A DNA stretch of 45,765 bases, taken from positions 1 to 45,765 of the forward strand of contig JAVBKZ010000009.1 of NCBI GenBank assembly GCA_031553755.1, given 5' to 3'. Position numbers and translations under genes: made by a program. This document shows, in pieces, positions 25,981-33,791 of the stretch. Source of the DNA: JAIRVZ01 sp031553755. GTDB lineage: Bacteria > Bacteroidota > Bacteroidia > Bacteroidales > Azobacteroidaceae. The notes under the pieces were generated by a model. That model saw only the letters and a program-made list of their open reading frames with translations, made no database searches and was not told the origin of the DNA. Every line of letters begins with the position of its first letter. The first letter of the stretch is position 1.

Positions 25981-27390
25981 ATGAAAAGAAATTTTTTAGT
26001 AGCAATTTTTTGTGTTATCACAATGGTTCTTTCAGCTAAAACAATTAATATTGTGGATTTGGGAGCCAAAGGCGATGGAAAAACCGATAATACGGAAATC
26101 ATTCAAAGAGCCATCGATGAATGTTCAAAAGGAATAGGAACAGTTGTTATTCCTCAAGGAAATTACCTTACCCGTACTTTATTTATGAAGTCGAATGTGA
26201 ATTTACATCTTGAATTTGGGGCTACTATTCTTGGATATACTAACTTACAGTCTTATCTTGATATGTTTCCGAATAGGAAAGGAAAAGAATCTCCGGCTTT
26301 GATACATGCCCGTGGTGTTGAAAATATTTCCATAACCGGATTGGGAACAATAGACGGACAAGGACAACATCAAAATTTTCAATTGGGAAATGATTCTGAA
26401 AAAGGACCGATTCGTCCGAAAATAATTTATTTCCAAGATTGTAAAAATATTCGGATTCAGGATATTACTTTGACAAATCCGGCATATTGGACGCAAGATT
26501 ACGAAGGATGCGACGGAGTTATTATTCGGGGAGTAAAAGTGTTTTCCCATGCCAATTACAACAATGATGGATTGGATATCGACAGTAAAAACGTGATCGT
26601 TTCTGATTGTTACATCGATTGTGATGACGATGCCTTGTGTTTTAAAAGCGATATCGACCGTCCGTGCGAAAATATTACCGTAACTAATTGTGTATTGAGA
26701 AGTAATTGTAACGCCATCAAATTTGGAACATCGGGTTACAGCGGATTCAAGAATATTACCGTCACCAATTGTGTAATTCAAAAAGCAACCGAAGACCATA
26801 TTCGTCAATGGTATAAAACCGAACCTTGGCTGGGAACGCCTCAGGAGCCAACTGTTATATCGGGAGTTGCTTTGGAAGCAGTTGATGGAGGTGTAATGGA
26901 GCAAATCATTATTTCTAATATGGTGATGACAGGAGTTCAAACACCCATTTTTATTCGTTTGGGTGATCGAAAACGGACAATTACAAAAAAAATGAGTGTT
27001 CTTAAAGACATTGTTATCAGTAATATTATCGCCACAAATGCAAGCAAGGTCGCGTGTTCCGTAACCGGTGTTCCCGGAGGAATTGCGGAAAATATTTTGA
27101 TAAAAGATGTTCAAATTACATCAATTGGAGGCGGAACGCAAGCGCAAGCGAATGAACAAGTTCCGGAAAGCGTAAATAAATATCCGGAAAATCGAATGTT
27201 TGGAGTTGTTTTGCCCGCGTCCGGATTTTATGTTCGCCATGTGAAAGATATCCGTTTCGATAATGTTCGTTTCACAACATTAAATCCTGACGTTCGTCCG
27301 ATGTTTTATTTGGATGATGTGAAAGGGATCGAAATTGTTGATTGTAAAATGAATGGATCCGAACCGGTTGTAAAAAAATTAAATGAGTAA
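25981..27390 (+). CDS. GH28 family polygalacturonase-like hydrolase
   Basis: Secreted right-handed beta-helix enzyme, 469 aa from the ATG at 25981, which places the signal peptide (MKRNFLVAIFCVITMVLSA) at the very N-terminus; an upstream ATG at 25948 would add 11 residues before it. The N-terminal loop NIVDLGAKGDGKTDNTEIIQ is standard for GH28. The catalytic aspartates are in NNDGLDID and DCDDDALCFKSD. The region corresponding to the usual G-H-G motif reads FGTSGYSGF, and the R-I-K-like motif reads IRQWYK, so the active site deviates from plant polygalacturonases, as in many Bacteroidetes members acting on rhamnogalacturonan. It supports a pectic substrate for the cluster. Confidence 0.88.
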   Translation: MKRNFLVAIFCVITMVLSAKTINIVDLGAKGDGKTDNTEIIQRAIDECSKGIGTVVIPQGNYLTRTLFMKSNVNLHLEFGATILGYTNLQSYLDMFPNRKGKESPALIHARGVENISITGLGTIDGQGQHQNFQLGNDSEKGPIRPKIIYFQDCKNIRIQDITLTNPAYWTQDYEGCDGVIIRGVKVFSHANYNNDGLDIDSKNVIVSDCYIDCDDDALCFKSDIDRPCENITVTNCVLRSNCNAIKFGTSGYSGFKNITVTNCVIQKATEDHIRQWYKTEPWLGTPQEPTVISGVALEAVDGGVMEQIIISNMVMTGVQTPIFIRLGDRKRTITKKMSVLKDIVISNIIATNASKVACSVTGVPGGIAENILIKDVQITSIGGGTQAQANEQVPESVNKYPENRMFGVVLPASGFYVRHVKDIRFDNVRFTTLNPDVRPMFYLDDVKGIEIVDCKMNGSEPVVKKLNE

Positions 27391-27433
27391 AAGCTCGTCT
27401 ACTCGTCTACTCGTCAACTAACTATATTGATAT

Positions 27434-28750
27434 ATGAAAAATAAAATTTTAATTCTTCTTTTTTTGGTTGTAAGCATTTCATTATTTGCGCAGCCCCGTG
27501 AACAACTTGTAAAAGTGACAGTTACCCCAAACAATTATGATTGGAATTATAAAATTGGAGAAAAAACTAATTTTGACGTATTGGTAACGATGAATGGCAT
27601 TCCAATGCGGGATGTAAAAATACGCTATGAATTGTCTTATGACATGATGAATCCTTTTAAAAAGGAAGAAACGGTTTTGAAAGACGGAAAATTGAAAATA
27701 GAAGCAGGTTCGATGAAAACACCCGGATTCCTTCGTTGCCGCGTATTTGCCTCTTATAACGAAAAAGAATACGAAGGCTTAGCGACTTCCGGATTTGAAC
27801 CTGGAAATATCAAACCAACCGCTGTAATGCCTGATGATTTTACTCAATTTTGGGAAAAAGCAAAAGCCGAAAACGCTAAAATTCCGATGGATGCTAAATT
27901 GAGATTATTGCCTGAAAAATGTACATCTAAATCAAATGTTTATGAACTTTCGGTTCAAAATTATAACATGGGAGCAAGGATATACGGAATTCTTTGTGTA
28001 CCTAAAGTTTCAGGAAAATATCCCGCCTTGTTGCGTGTTCCCGGAGCCGGAGTACGTCCTTATAGCGGCAATACGTCTTTTTCCGACAATGGAATGATTT
28101 ATCTTGAAATCGGAATCAATGGAATTCCGGTTACGTTGGATCAACAAGTATACGATGATTTACGTGCCGGAGCTTTGCGTGAATATAGATCTTTCAATTG
28201 GGACAACCGGGATGAAGTTTACTTTAAGCGAATATATTTAGGTTGTATCCGCGCTGTTGATTATATTTTTTCGATGGAAAATTTTGATGGCGAAAATATT
28301 GTAATTCAAGGAGGAAGCCAAGGAGGAGCATTATCAATTGTTACAGCCGCGTTGGATAACAGGATCAAAGGATTAGCGGCTTTTTATCCAGCGCTTTGCG
28401 ATCTGCCCGGATACTATAACGGTAGGGCAGGAGGGTGGCCTCATTTATTTAAAAACTCAACGGACGAAGCTTGTATTTTGAAACAAAAAGTAAAAACAAC
28501 AGGATATTATGATGTTGTGAATTTCGCGAGAATCCTGAAATGCCCCGGATTTTATTCATTCGGATATAACGATATGGTTTGTCCGCCAACCTCCATGTTT
28601 TCAGCATATAATGTGGTTGCCGCTCCGAAAGACATATTTCTTGTTCCTATAACGCAACACTACGCTTATTCCGAACAATGGGATGAAGCGGCCAAATGGT
28701 TTTCTAAATTGTTAGGTAAAAAGATCGTAAGTATTGAAAAACTACCGTGA
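27434..28750 (+). CDS. CE7-type acetyl xylan esterase / cephalosporin-C deacetylase-like
   Basis: A 438-residue secreted serine esterase (signal MKNKILILLFLVVSISLFAQ). An N-terminal immunoglobulin-like domain (about 25-120) precedes the alpha/beta-hydrolase domain, which begins near MPDDFTQFWEKAKAE, the typical entry to AXE1 proteins. The nucleophile is Ser295 in GGSQGG, with Asp380 (GYNDMVCPP) and His409 (ITQHYAYS) completing the triad. Such enzymes remove acetyl groups from plant polysaccharides. It closes the glycan-degradation operon and is followed by a strong hairpin. Confidence 0.9.
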   Translation: MKNKILILLFLVVSISLFAQPREQLVKVTVTPNNYDWNYKIGEKTNFDVLVTMNGIPMRDVKIRYELSYDMMNPFKKEETVLKDGKLKIEAGSMKTPGFLRCRVFASYNEKEYEGLATSGFEPGNIKPTAVMPDDFTQFWEKAKAENAKIPMDAKLRLLPEKCTSKSNVYELSVQNYNMGARIYGILCVPKVSGKYPALLRVPGAGVRPYSGNTSFSDNGMIYLEIGINGIPVTLDQQVYDDLRAGALREYRSFNWDNRDEVYFKRIYLGCIRAVDYIFSMENFDGENIVIQGGSQGGALSIVTAALDNRIKGLAAFYPALCDLPGYYNGRAGGWPHLFKNSTDEACILKQKVKTTGYYDVVNFARILKCPGFYSFGYNDMVCPPTSMFSAYNVVAAPKDIFLVPITQHYAYSEQWDEAAKWFSKLLGKKIVSIEKLP

Positions 28751-28754
28751 TAAA

Positions 28755-28795
28755 TTTAAACTCTAACAGGATTTAGAATCCTGTTAGAGTTTAAA
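28755..28795. terminator. Strong 19-bp perfect hairpin after the esterase gene
   Basis: TTTAAACTCTAACAGGATT pairs perfectly with AATCCTGTTAGAGTTTAAA across a 3-nt loop, 5 bp after the stop codon. It ends the + strand cluster; the symmetrical A/T flanks would also let it stop transcripts from the other side. The remainder of the gap to 29385 holds gene remnants listed separately. Confidence 0.75.
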
Positions 28796-28814
28796 AATAT
28801 CCTTAAAATTGGAA

Positions 28815-28895
28815 TTAATACTCCGCGTTCTGCGGATCAAAATTGGTCCATCCTTTCATCCAGTTATCTGCATCGGAATCGCTTTTAAATTTCCT
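28815..28895 (-). pseudogene. C-terminal scrap of a Bacteroidetes surface protein
   Basis: On the minus strand the last ~26 codons before a stop read KFKSDSDADNWMKGWTNFDP and then QNAEY. The W-x-x-GWTNFDPQN ending is a recurrent C-terminus of secreted Bacteroidetes proteins. An in-frame stop precedes it, so only the tail survives. No start or upstream domain is present. Confidence 0.55.
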
Positions 28896-28907
28896 TTATT
28901 GCCAAAA

Positions 28908-29111
28908 TCATTGACCAATTAGTTGATATTCACCATATAGTTTTATACAGTTTTGCATATCCAGACTGAGAATATTTGATTTTTTATACATGAAAAAGGA
29001 GGGAACAATCAATTCTATTTTCAAGACTTCATTTTTAGTCAAGTCGAGTTCCATTGTTTTTGGCTGATAGGAAATAAAATCAACGGTTATGGCATATTTT
29101 CCTTTTTTCAA
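28908..29111 (-). pseudogene. Fragment of a carboxypeptidase-regulatory-like (surface protein) domain
   Basis: The 67-residue frame starts GKYAITVDFISYQPKTMELD, a match to the YxxxVSxIGYKxxxxxV core of CarboxypepD_reg-like domains found at the start of TonB-dependent receptors and related surface proteins. The rest of any such protein is absent, and the fragment is abutted upstream by a single end of the MITE-like element at 29127-29157. Most likely a decayed gene piece. Confidence 0.5.
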
Positions 29112-29126
29112 GTTTATTTCTTTTAA

Positions 29127-29157
29127 TGAGTATCCGTTATTTTACCTAACAAATTAA
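29127..29157. mobile_element. Solo end of the MITE-like element, copy C
   Basis: 31 bp starting TGAGTATCCGTTATTTTACC, identical to the left end of copy A (2447 onward), after which similarity stops. It may mark an insertion, deletion or recombination end next to a truncated gene. Confidence 0.65.
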
Positions 29158-29234
29158 GTTCTTAACATTTTTCAGCAAAAGTACTATTTTCTTCTCTTAT
29201 GGCGATGCCTTTTCAAAAGCATAGTTAATACGTT

Positions 29235-29270
29235 AAAAAAACGGCAAACAATATTTCATGTCTGCCGTCT
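29235..29270 (-). terminator. Intrinsic terminator on the minus strand
   Basis: On the minus strand ACGGCA and TGCCGT form a stem separated by ~16 nt and followed by a run of seven T. It lies about 25 bp after the stop of the type IX sorting-tail remnant (29295) and would end the transcript of the lipoprotein gene as well. Confidence 0.6.
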
Positions 29271-29294
29271 TTAATTTTTATGGTAATATGATTT

Positions 29295-29399
29295 TTACTT
29301 CACCACTACTTTCATACTTTGGTTTTCAATTTTAAGGATATAAATACCTTTAGGCAATTCAGATGAATTTATGTTCAATTTTTTGTTATTTCCAACCAT
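29295..29399 (-). pseudogene. Orphan type IX secretion C-terminal sorting tail
   Basis: Reads MVGNNKKLNINSSELPKGIY followed by ILKIENQSMKVVVK and a stop. The SSLPKGIYILKIE-type box and the basic last residues are the end of a type A T9SS sorting domain. It overlaps the end of the lipoprotein gene at 29386 in another frame and has no upstream cargo domain in its own frame. Either a frameshift separated it, or (more likely, since the upstream protein is a lipoprotein) a rearrangement placed it there. Confidence 0.65.
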
Positions 29400-30720
29400 A
29401 AGTAAATGTTTCATATTTCCCTGTTTGACCTGTATCATAAATCACATTTTTTATGATAGGGTAGCCTTCTTTGTTATATACGAGTGAATATCGAGTAACG
29501 GAAAAACTACTATTAATACCATGAAACATTCCCAATTCAATATTATTTATCGACATCATATCAAAATCTGAATGATACATTGGAGATTCATATACCATAA
29601 GGAAATTTTGAAGTGGAAAAAACGGATTCTTTTTCTTGTCATAATTATACGTAAAGTAATTACTTGTTCCGCTGTACCAAATATGAGGAAAGAAAGTTAC
29701 ATTATCATCTTTATAAGAGTAGCTATGCTCGTTTCCGAGTACAAGATCTTTTATTTTTATGATATTGTCTCCAGACCAAATATATTCATATTCTTGCTTT
29801 TGGATTTTCGTTTGTCCATCAAACATAGAGGTGTAGTATTCTCCTGCTGTAATTTTTCCTTCGTTGTTTGTTGTTACTTTATACCATAAATATCCATCTT
29901 TTGTCATCTTTAACTCTGTGTCTGAAATTCGTTCCAAAAGATAAGTTGACCATTTGTAATCATCAGGTTTGTATGCTTTTATGCCTATTACATTTGCTTT
30001 GTTATCATAAATAAAACGGTAAATAGAAGTATAGAGAGTGTATTCTTTTAATACAAATACTCCAGCTATTTCTCTTTCTAACGGAATTGTAATTACAGAT
30101 TCAATTGCTCTCTCGGGGAATTCTTGCGCATACCGAAACTCTATATTTCGAATGCAATATAGTTTACCATTTTTTTCTATTTTTTCCTCTTCGTTGCAAG
30201 TAACACCTAAATCCTGAAAATAACCGGGAGCAGGAAAACTAATACTATACCTTTCGCAATAAAACAAACCAAATTCTATTTCAGTATTTAATTCAAAAGA
30301 ACAATATAATCCTTCTTTTATGGACAAAATATGTTCTGTACGGACATGAATTTCTCCCACATCTAAAGGGTTGATTTCTTCATTTATTATCTCAATATTA
30401 GTTCTCATCGCCAAAACGGAATTACTATCAAAAGATTCCTGATCTCCCCAAAAATCAAAATTTTCCTGTGTTTTTTTATACCTAAATGTTTTCTTTAGCA
30501 ATAATTCTTCAGTTTTACCTGAAGAGTAATTTATTTCTACTGTCATTTGAGATTCATAAGTATCTTCTAAGAGTGTACATGATTCATTTTTTGATGAGAT
30601 AGATACTATATCCCCTTTTTTTTCTGATTCATCATCTTCATTTGAAATTTCACATGATGCAAAACTAAAACAAATAAAAATACTAAATAAAAGAGCTATA
30701 GAAAGTAATTTTGTTTTCAT
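29386..30720 (-). CDS. Uncharacterised lipoprotein
   Basis: 444 residues, not recognised with certainty. The N-terminus is a lipoprotein signal with lipobox FSFASC (Cys23), followed by an acidic linker (EISNEDDESEKKGD), so it should be anchored in a membrane facing the periplasm or cell surface. The C-terminal half has repeated short strands with N/G/Y content (YIWSGDNIIKIKDLVLGNEH, then the SYKDDNVTFF and FTYNYDKKKNPFFP segments). This resembles the DUF4595-like/RHS-type strand patterns of Bacteroidetes lipoproteins. The end of the gene overlaps a displaced sorting tail. Upstream (30721-30926) lies a spacer with a REP palindrome. Codon use is AT-rich. Confidence 0.7.
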   Translation of the reverse strand: MKTKLLSIALLFSIFICFSFASCEISNEDDESEKKGDIVSISSKNESCTLLEDTYESQMTVEINYSSGKTEELLLKKTFRYKKTQENFDFWGDQESFDSNSVLAMRTNIEIINEEINPLDVGEIHVRTEHILSIKEGLYCSFELNTEIEFGLFYCERYSISFPAPGYFQDLGVTCNEEEKIEKNGKLYCIRNIEFRYAQEFPERAIESVITIPLEREIAGVFVLKEYTLYTSIYRFIYDNKANVIGIKAYKPDDYKWSTYLLERISDTELKMTKDGYLWYKVTTNNEGKITAGEYYTSMFDGQTKIQKQEYEYIWSGDNIIKIKDLVLGNEHSYSYKDDNVTFFPHIWYSGTSNYFTYNYDKKKNPFFPLQNFLMVYESPMYHSDFDMMSINNIELGMFHGINSSFSVTRYSLVYNKEGYPIIKNVIYDTGQTGKYETFTYGWK

Positions 30721-30888
30721 CTTTTCTATTTTTTTGTGTTTATAAAATCAAATAATTCGACTCCAAAGGAGTCGTAAAAAGGTGTAAATCTCAAATTTCT
30801 ATAAACATATAATCCCTTTGGCATTAACAATCAACGAATTTTATATCGAACTCACGTTATATTACTAATTTCAAAAGAAGTTTGAAGA

Positions 30889-30914
30889 AGATTGCGGGTC
30901 AAGCCCGCAATGAC
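30889..30914. repeat. REP-like palindrome, copy 5 (reverse orientation)
   Basis: AGATTGCGGGTCAAGCCCGC followed by AATGAC is the reverse complement of the 26-bp element at 2489 and 9761. It lies 12 bp after the stop codon of the next minus-strand gene. Confidence 0.8.
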
Positions 30915-30926
30915 AGCTCCTTTTTA

Positions 30927-31712
30927 CTACTTTCTATCTCTTTTCAATTTTGAGAAGAATGATTTTTTCTCAGACATAGATTTTGCTGATTTTAGAGATG
31001 CTGCGTAATTGTAATCATCACTTTCAAAATACCATTTCAAAGTAACTCCGGAAGTTTTTTGCATTGAGATTGTTGTTGTGTACACATGTTTATCTGTTGT
31101 TTGATTATAAGCATATTTCAAACTTGTGTAATATATATTCCAGCCTTTCTTAAAAGTTATGTTATTAAATTTAGTTATATCTTCTTCGTTATAATATTCA
31201 TCAACATGTTTATATTCTCCATTGATGGTAACATCTTTATCAACATAAATCCACATAGCTACAGTTCCATTTGAGTTTTCGTCTTGATCAATAAAATCAG
31301 TACTCATATATAACAATGAACCTATCTCTTCGTCATCTTTGTCGTATGCTGTGAAATACTGAGTATCAGCACACTTAACAGTTTTATCACTTATAGTAAC
31401 TCCAGTCATATCTTCTTCACTATCTCCCAAAATAAATTCTAAATATTTAGTAGGCACGGATGCCGGAAGTTCTAATGAGAAACCATTGTTTTTGTATTGA
31501 GCTTGGGCAAGAGCATAATGACCGTAATCATTCTCAGTTTCGCAATATATTTCGGCTTTTACAGTCGCTATTTGATTAGAACTGTTAATCACGTTGGTAG
31601 CTGTAATTGTTGAAACATTTCCCGGTTTTTCTTCCGTTTCATTTTGTTTTGTAAGTGTGGCTTTGGAATAATGTTCATAATTTACACCATCTTCAGTGTA
31701 TTTATACGACAC
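30927..31712 (-). CDS. Uncharacterised secreted or lipoprotein-like protein lacking its 5' end
   Basis: Not recognised. The frame stays open upstream of the GTG at 31712 as far as about 31790, giving FAYDDLVNFKVIELTSSKLV with no ATG and no signal peptide. The conserved-looking segment DLVNFKVIELTSSKLVIEVS resembles the start of a beta-rich lipoprotein domain, so I infer that the true N-terminus, including the signal, has been lost. The break coincides with hairpins that mark the left edge of a phage-like element at 31784-31848. The body is hydrophilic and strand-rich, ending in a basic tail (KKSFFSKLKRDRK). Probably non-functional as it stands. Confidence 0.55.
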   Translation of the reverse strand: MSYKYTEDGVNYEHYSKATLTKQNETEEKPGNVSTITATNVINSSNQIATVKAEIYCETENDYGHYALAQAQYKNNGFSLELPASVPTKYLEFILGDSEEDMTGVTISDKTVKCADTQYFTAYDKDDEEIGSLLYMSTDFIDQDENSNGTVAMWIYVDKDVTINGEYKHVDEYYNEEDITKFNNITFKKGWNIYYTSLKYAYNQTTDKHVYTTTISMQKTSGVTLKWYFESDDYNYAASLKSAKSMSEKKSFFSKLKRDRK

Positions 31713-31783
31713 TTCTATAACAAGTTTGGATGAAGTGAGTTCTATTACCTTGAAATTTACAAGATCGTCATAAGCAAAAAGAT

Positions 31784-31814
31784 ATAAAGCGGTAAATAAA
31801 TTTTACCGCTTTAT
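31784..31814. terminator. 13-bp perfect hairpin at the element's left edge
   Basis: ATAAAGCGGTAAA (31784-31796) pairs with TTTACCGCTTTAT (31802-31814). On the minus strand it is followed by a T-rich stretch. It lies between the truncated gene and the first gene of the phage-like element and may be a second terminator of that element or part of its end. Confidence 0.55.
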
Positions 31815-31825
31815 TGATTTCTAAT

Positions 31826-31848
31826 AAAAGCCGCTCGTGGCGGCTCTT
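31826..31848 (-). terminator. Terminator of the lysis-type cassette
   Basis: AGCCGC and GCGGCT arms around a TCGTG loop, followed on the minus strand by TTTTATT. It sits 22 bp after the stop of the spanin-like gene. Confidence 0.7.
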
Positions 31849-31869
31849 TTTCTATTCATGATGAATGGC

Positions 31870-32265
31870 TTAGAATGGCAATCTCTTTTTCAATTTTAGT
31901 ACGAAGTACAAACCAACAAGTAAAGCAATTACAAGTGTAATTCTTCCGTACCAAACTTGAAAATTCTGCCAACCCGACAAGGGCTTTTTTACCTCTTTGA
32001 TTACCTCCACCGGATAGGGTACGCGGATGGTGTCCTGAAGGAAAACCGAATCGCGAATGATTTTATCACGATAAAGATACTTGTATCGTTCCAAAATGAA
32101 CGTGTCGGCTGTTTGTTTGACAAAAACGGAATCATACCGAAAAATGGAATCCTTTACGATTTTATCCCGATATTCTGTTTTCACGGTTTCTATCGGCACA
32201 TATTTGGTTGTTCCGCAGGAACAGCAAAGAAGTGCAAGGGCTGTAATTAGAATTATTTGTTTCAT
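31870..32265 (-). CDS. Lipoprotein with C-terminal transmembrane segment (u-spanin-like)
   Basis: 131 residues. The N-terminus is a lipoprotein signal (ALALLCCSCGTTKYVP, Cys17 the likely lipid site). The centre is a periplasmic stretch of charged repeats, with RDKIVKDSIFRYDSVF and RDKIIRDSVFLQDTIR being two related units. The end is a single membrane segment (ITLVIALLVGLYFVLKLKK). An outer-membrane lipid anchor plus an inner-membrane C-terminal helix in one chain is the architecture of unimolecular spanins such as phage T1 gp11, which join the two membranes during lysis. It overlaps the lysozyme-like gene by 4 bp, as lysis genes often do. Assignment rests on topology and context, not on sequence identity. 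Confidence 0.6.
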   Translation of the reverse strand: MKQIILITALALLCCSCGTTKYVPIETVKTEYRDKIVKDSIFRYDSVFVKQTADTFILERYKYLYRDKIIRDSVFLQDTIRVPYPVEVIKEVKKPLSGWQNFQVWYGRITLVIALLVGLYFVLKLKKRLPF

Positions 32266-32672
32266 TGTAATTTGATTTTTGATTGAAGATTAAAACCTGC
32301 CTGCACCTGCGAAATATCAGCGTTTCTGCCGTTTTCAACGAAACTCATGGCGGCAACAATCAGAATGTAGTCTGTACCATCGGCGGAGGTTAATTCTTTG
32401 TTACACGGAACGCCTGAATATTTTTCAACCGTTTGAATATATCCCTCTGTATTGTTTTCGTTGGATGGCGCCCACTTTGTAATAATCTTTTCGATAGTGT
32501 TCCAACCTCTCGAAAGATAGGTGGCAAGCGTTACAAATGCGGCACGATAGCCATAAGCCATTGATGAAAAAGTTTTGAAACTTTTATCGCTGCCTTTGAT
32601 TTCGCCCTGAAATGTATCGGCATTGTGCCTGATATTTAAGGGGTTATTGTTTCTTAATCCTCTTGGTTCCAT
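32262..32672 (-). CDS. Phage-type lysozyme-like peptidoglycan hydrolase
   Basis: 136 residues. It opens with RGLRNNNPLNIRHNADTFQG and continues FKTFSSMAYGYRAAFVTLATY. This is the RGIRNNNPxNIR...F.sxxxGiRA signature of a group of phage and prophage lysozyme/transglycosylase-like proteins, annotated in Bacteroidetes as 'structural protein P5'-like. No signal peptide is evident, so export would need a holin-type partner. It sits between a small membrane protein (19-bp overlap upstream) and a spanin-like lipoprotein (4-bp overlap downstream), forming a compact lysis-type cassette. Catalytic residues cannot be assigned firmly. Confidence 0.75.
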   Translation of the reverse strand: MEPRGLRNNNPLNIRHNADTFQGEIKGSDKSFKTFSSMAYGYRAAFVTLATYLSRGWNTIEKIITKWAPSNENNTEGYIQTVEKYSGVPCNKELTSADGTDYILIVAAMSFVENGRNADISQVQAGFNLQSKIKLQ

Positions 32673-32959
32673 TTGTTTTGCTTTTTTAGTTCATTCTTAA
32701 CCGGACAATCTTTTGCATCGCTACAATCGGAAATACGGCTTAATGCCTGCTCTAATCGTTGTATTTTTTGGCTCAAACTGTCGATATTTTTTGTGAGTGG
32801 TGCGATTAGGTACTCGTCATTGAGTTTTAATAATTTTTCGGCGTGGTCTGCTTTTATATTTTCGACCTCGGCGGTGGATTTACGCCTGCCTCCAAACCAA
32901 CCCACAATCAGGGTGATTATAGACACCGCAAAAGGCAATATTTGATTTAGAATTTCCAT
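32654..32959 (-). CDS. Small membrane protein with coiled coil, holin-position
   Basis: 101 residues. One N-terminal membrane segment (ILPFAVSIITLIVGWFGG) is followed by a basic RRK and a long helical region with heptad pattern (VENIKADHAEKLLKLNDEY and SLSQKIQRLEQALSRI). The tail contains two cysteines (ISDCSDAKDCP). It is first in the cassette with the lysozyme-like and spanin-like genes, the place where a holin is often found, though a single-spanning holin would be of the less common kind. It is otherwise unrecognised. A terminator (32986-33008) separates it from the DUF6266 gene upstream. Confidence 0.6.
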   Translation of the reverse strand: MEILNQILPFAVSIITLIVGWFGGRRKSTAEVENIKADHAEKLLKLNDEYLIAPLTKNIDSLSQKIQRLEQALSRISDCSDAKDCPVKNELKKQNKWNQED

Positions 32960-32985
32960 ACTGTTTTGATTTTAATGGTTTCAAA

Positions 32986-33008
32986 AAAAGCCGCTTTTGG
33001 CGGCTTTT
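32986..33008 (-). terminator. Intrinsic terminator after the DUF6266 gene
   Basis: AAAAGCCGC and GCGGCTTTT form a 9-bp stem with a 5-nt loop. On the minus strand it is followed by a run of seven T. Confidence 0.8.
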
Positions 33009-33036
33009 CGTTGCAGGAAAGCATTTATTGCCTGCG

Positions 33037-33676
33037 TTATGCAATGGAAATACTACCCAAGTACACACTGTTGGAAACCTCTTTGCCGTCTTCGGAGATG
33101 AAACCCAAATAAACATGAACCTCATCTTCTGTCCAATTACTGGGAGGAATCAGGGTTTGAGTTCCTGCGCTACGGGCTGCTCCGGCAGTGTCGGTTATTG
33201 CTTCACCTCTGATTAAATTGCAAATGGCGATTAACGCCTTGTCTGTTACTTTTGCATTGCCTGAGCCGCTGTTATCGTTCCACGATACGGTAATGCTACT
33301 GCTTGTGCCTGTTATTAAACCGTTGTCGGCAGGCGCAAGTGAACCGCGAGACACCAATACTTTACTTGGGTCAATATCGTAATCGGGATAAGCGCCGTTG
33401 ATGGCATTGGCAATTACATGTGACATGGCGGCATTAAAAGCCGTTTGCTTGTGGGTGTACAGTTTGTAACCCGTGCGAAGAAAGCCGGTCATTGGCTTTA
33501 AGAAGTTTAGCGTTATCGCAAACTTACTACGGCTGTGATACTTGCCCGTCTGTGCGGGGATTTTTGATGCTTTGGGGAATGGAGCGCATATAGCTGATAC
33601 CTTTCCAATTCCCACCGATTACGGTTCCGACTTTGCCGGAGAATCCACCGAGGATTCCTTGTTTGATTTTTCCCAT
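33037..33676 (-). pseudogene. DUF6266-family phage-associated protein, broken by a 1-base frameshift
   Basis: The natural start is the ATG at 33676 (minus), reading MGKIKQGILGGFSGKVGTVI and then GGNWKGISYMRSIPQSI, the typical DUF6266 N-terminus. The frame hits a stop near 33533. The rest of the protein continues in another frame: RSKFAITLNFLKPMTGFLRT, then IDPSKVLVSRGSLAP, and ends VYLGSISIA. An extra C in the CACAGCCGTAG segment near 33535 explains the shift; without it QVSQRSKFAIT is continuous. The total of 640 bp is one more than 213 codons. It could be a real mutation or a sequencing error. DUF6266 proteins are of unknown function and occur in Bacteroidetes phage-like elements. Confidence 0.82.
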
Positions 33677-33757
33677 ATCATAAAATTTTTAGGGTGAATA
33701 AATAAATTTTGCTTGGACTTGGTTCGGCTGAAACAGGGCGTTGACCTTGTCCGAAAA

Positions 33758-33791
33758 CAAAATTACCTATCACGATGGCAGACTTATCAAC
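33758..33791 (-). promoter_or_regulatory. Candidate promoter for the DUF6266 gene
   Basis: On the minus strand TAATTTTG (33758-33765) matches the Bacteroides -7 box, with GTTG about 22 bp upstream as a possible -33 box. It would give a leader of ~75 nt. Nothing else is recognised between 33677 and 34055. Confidence 0.35.

Noticed and set aside
26245..27114. 289-codon open frame on the minus strand inside the GH28 gene
   Set aside because: It is wholly antisense to a well-supported GH28 enzyme with catalytic motifs, and its translation is Ile/Asn/Tyr-rich without domains: a shadow frame.
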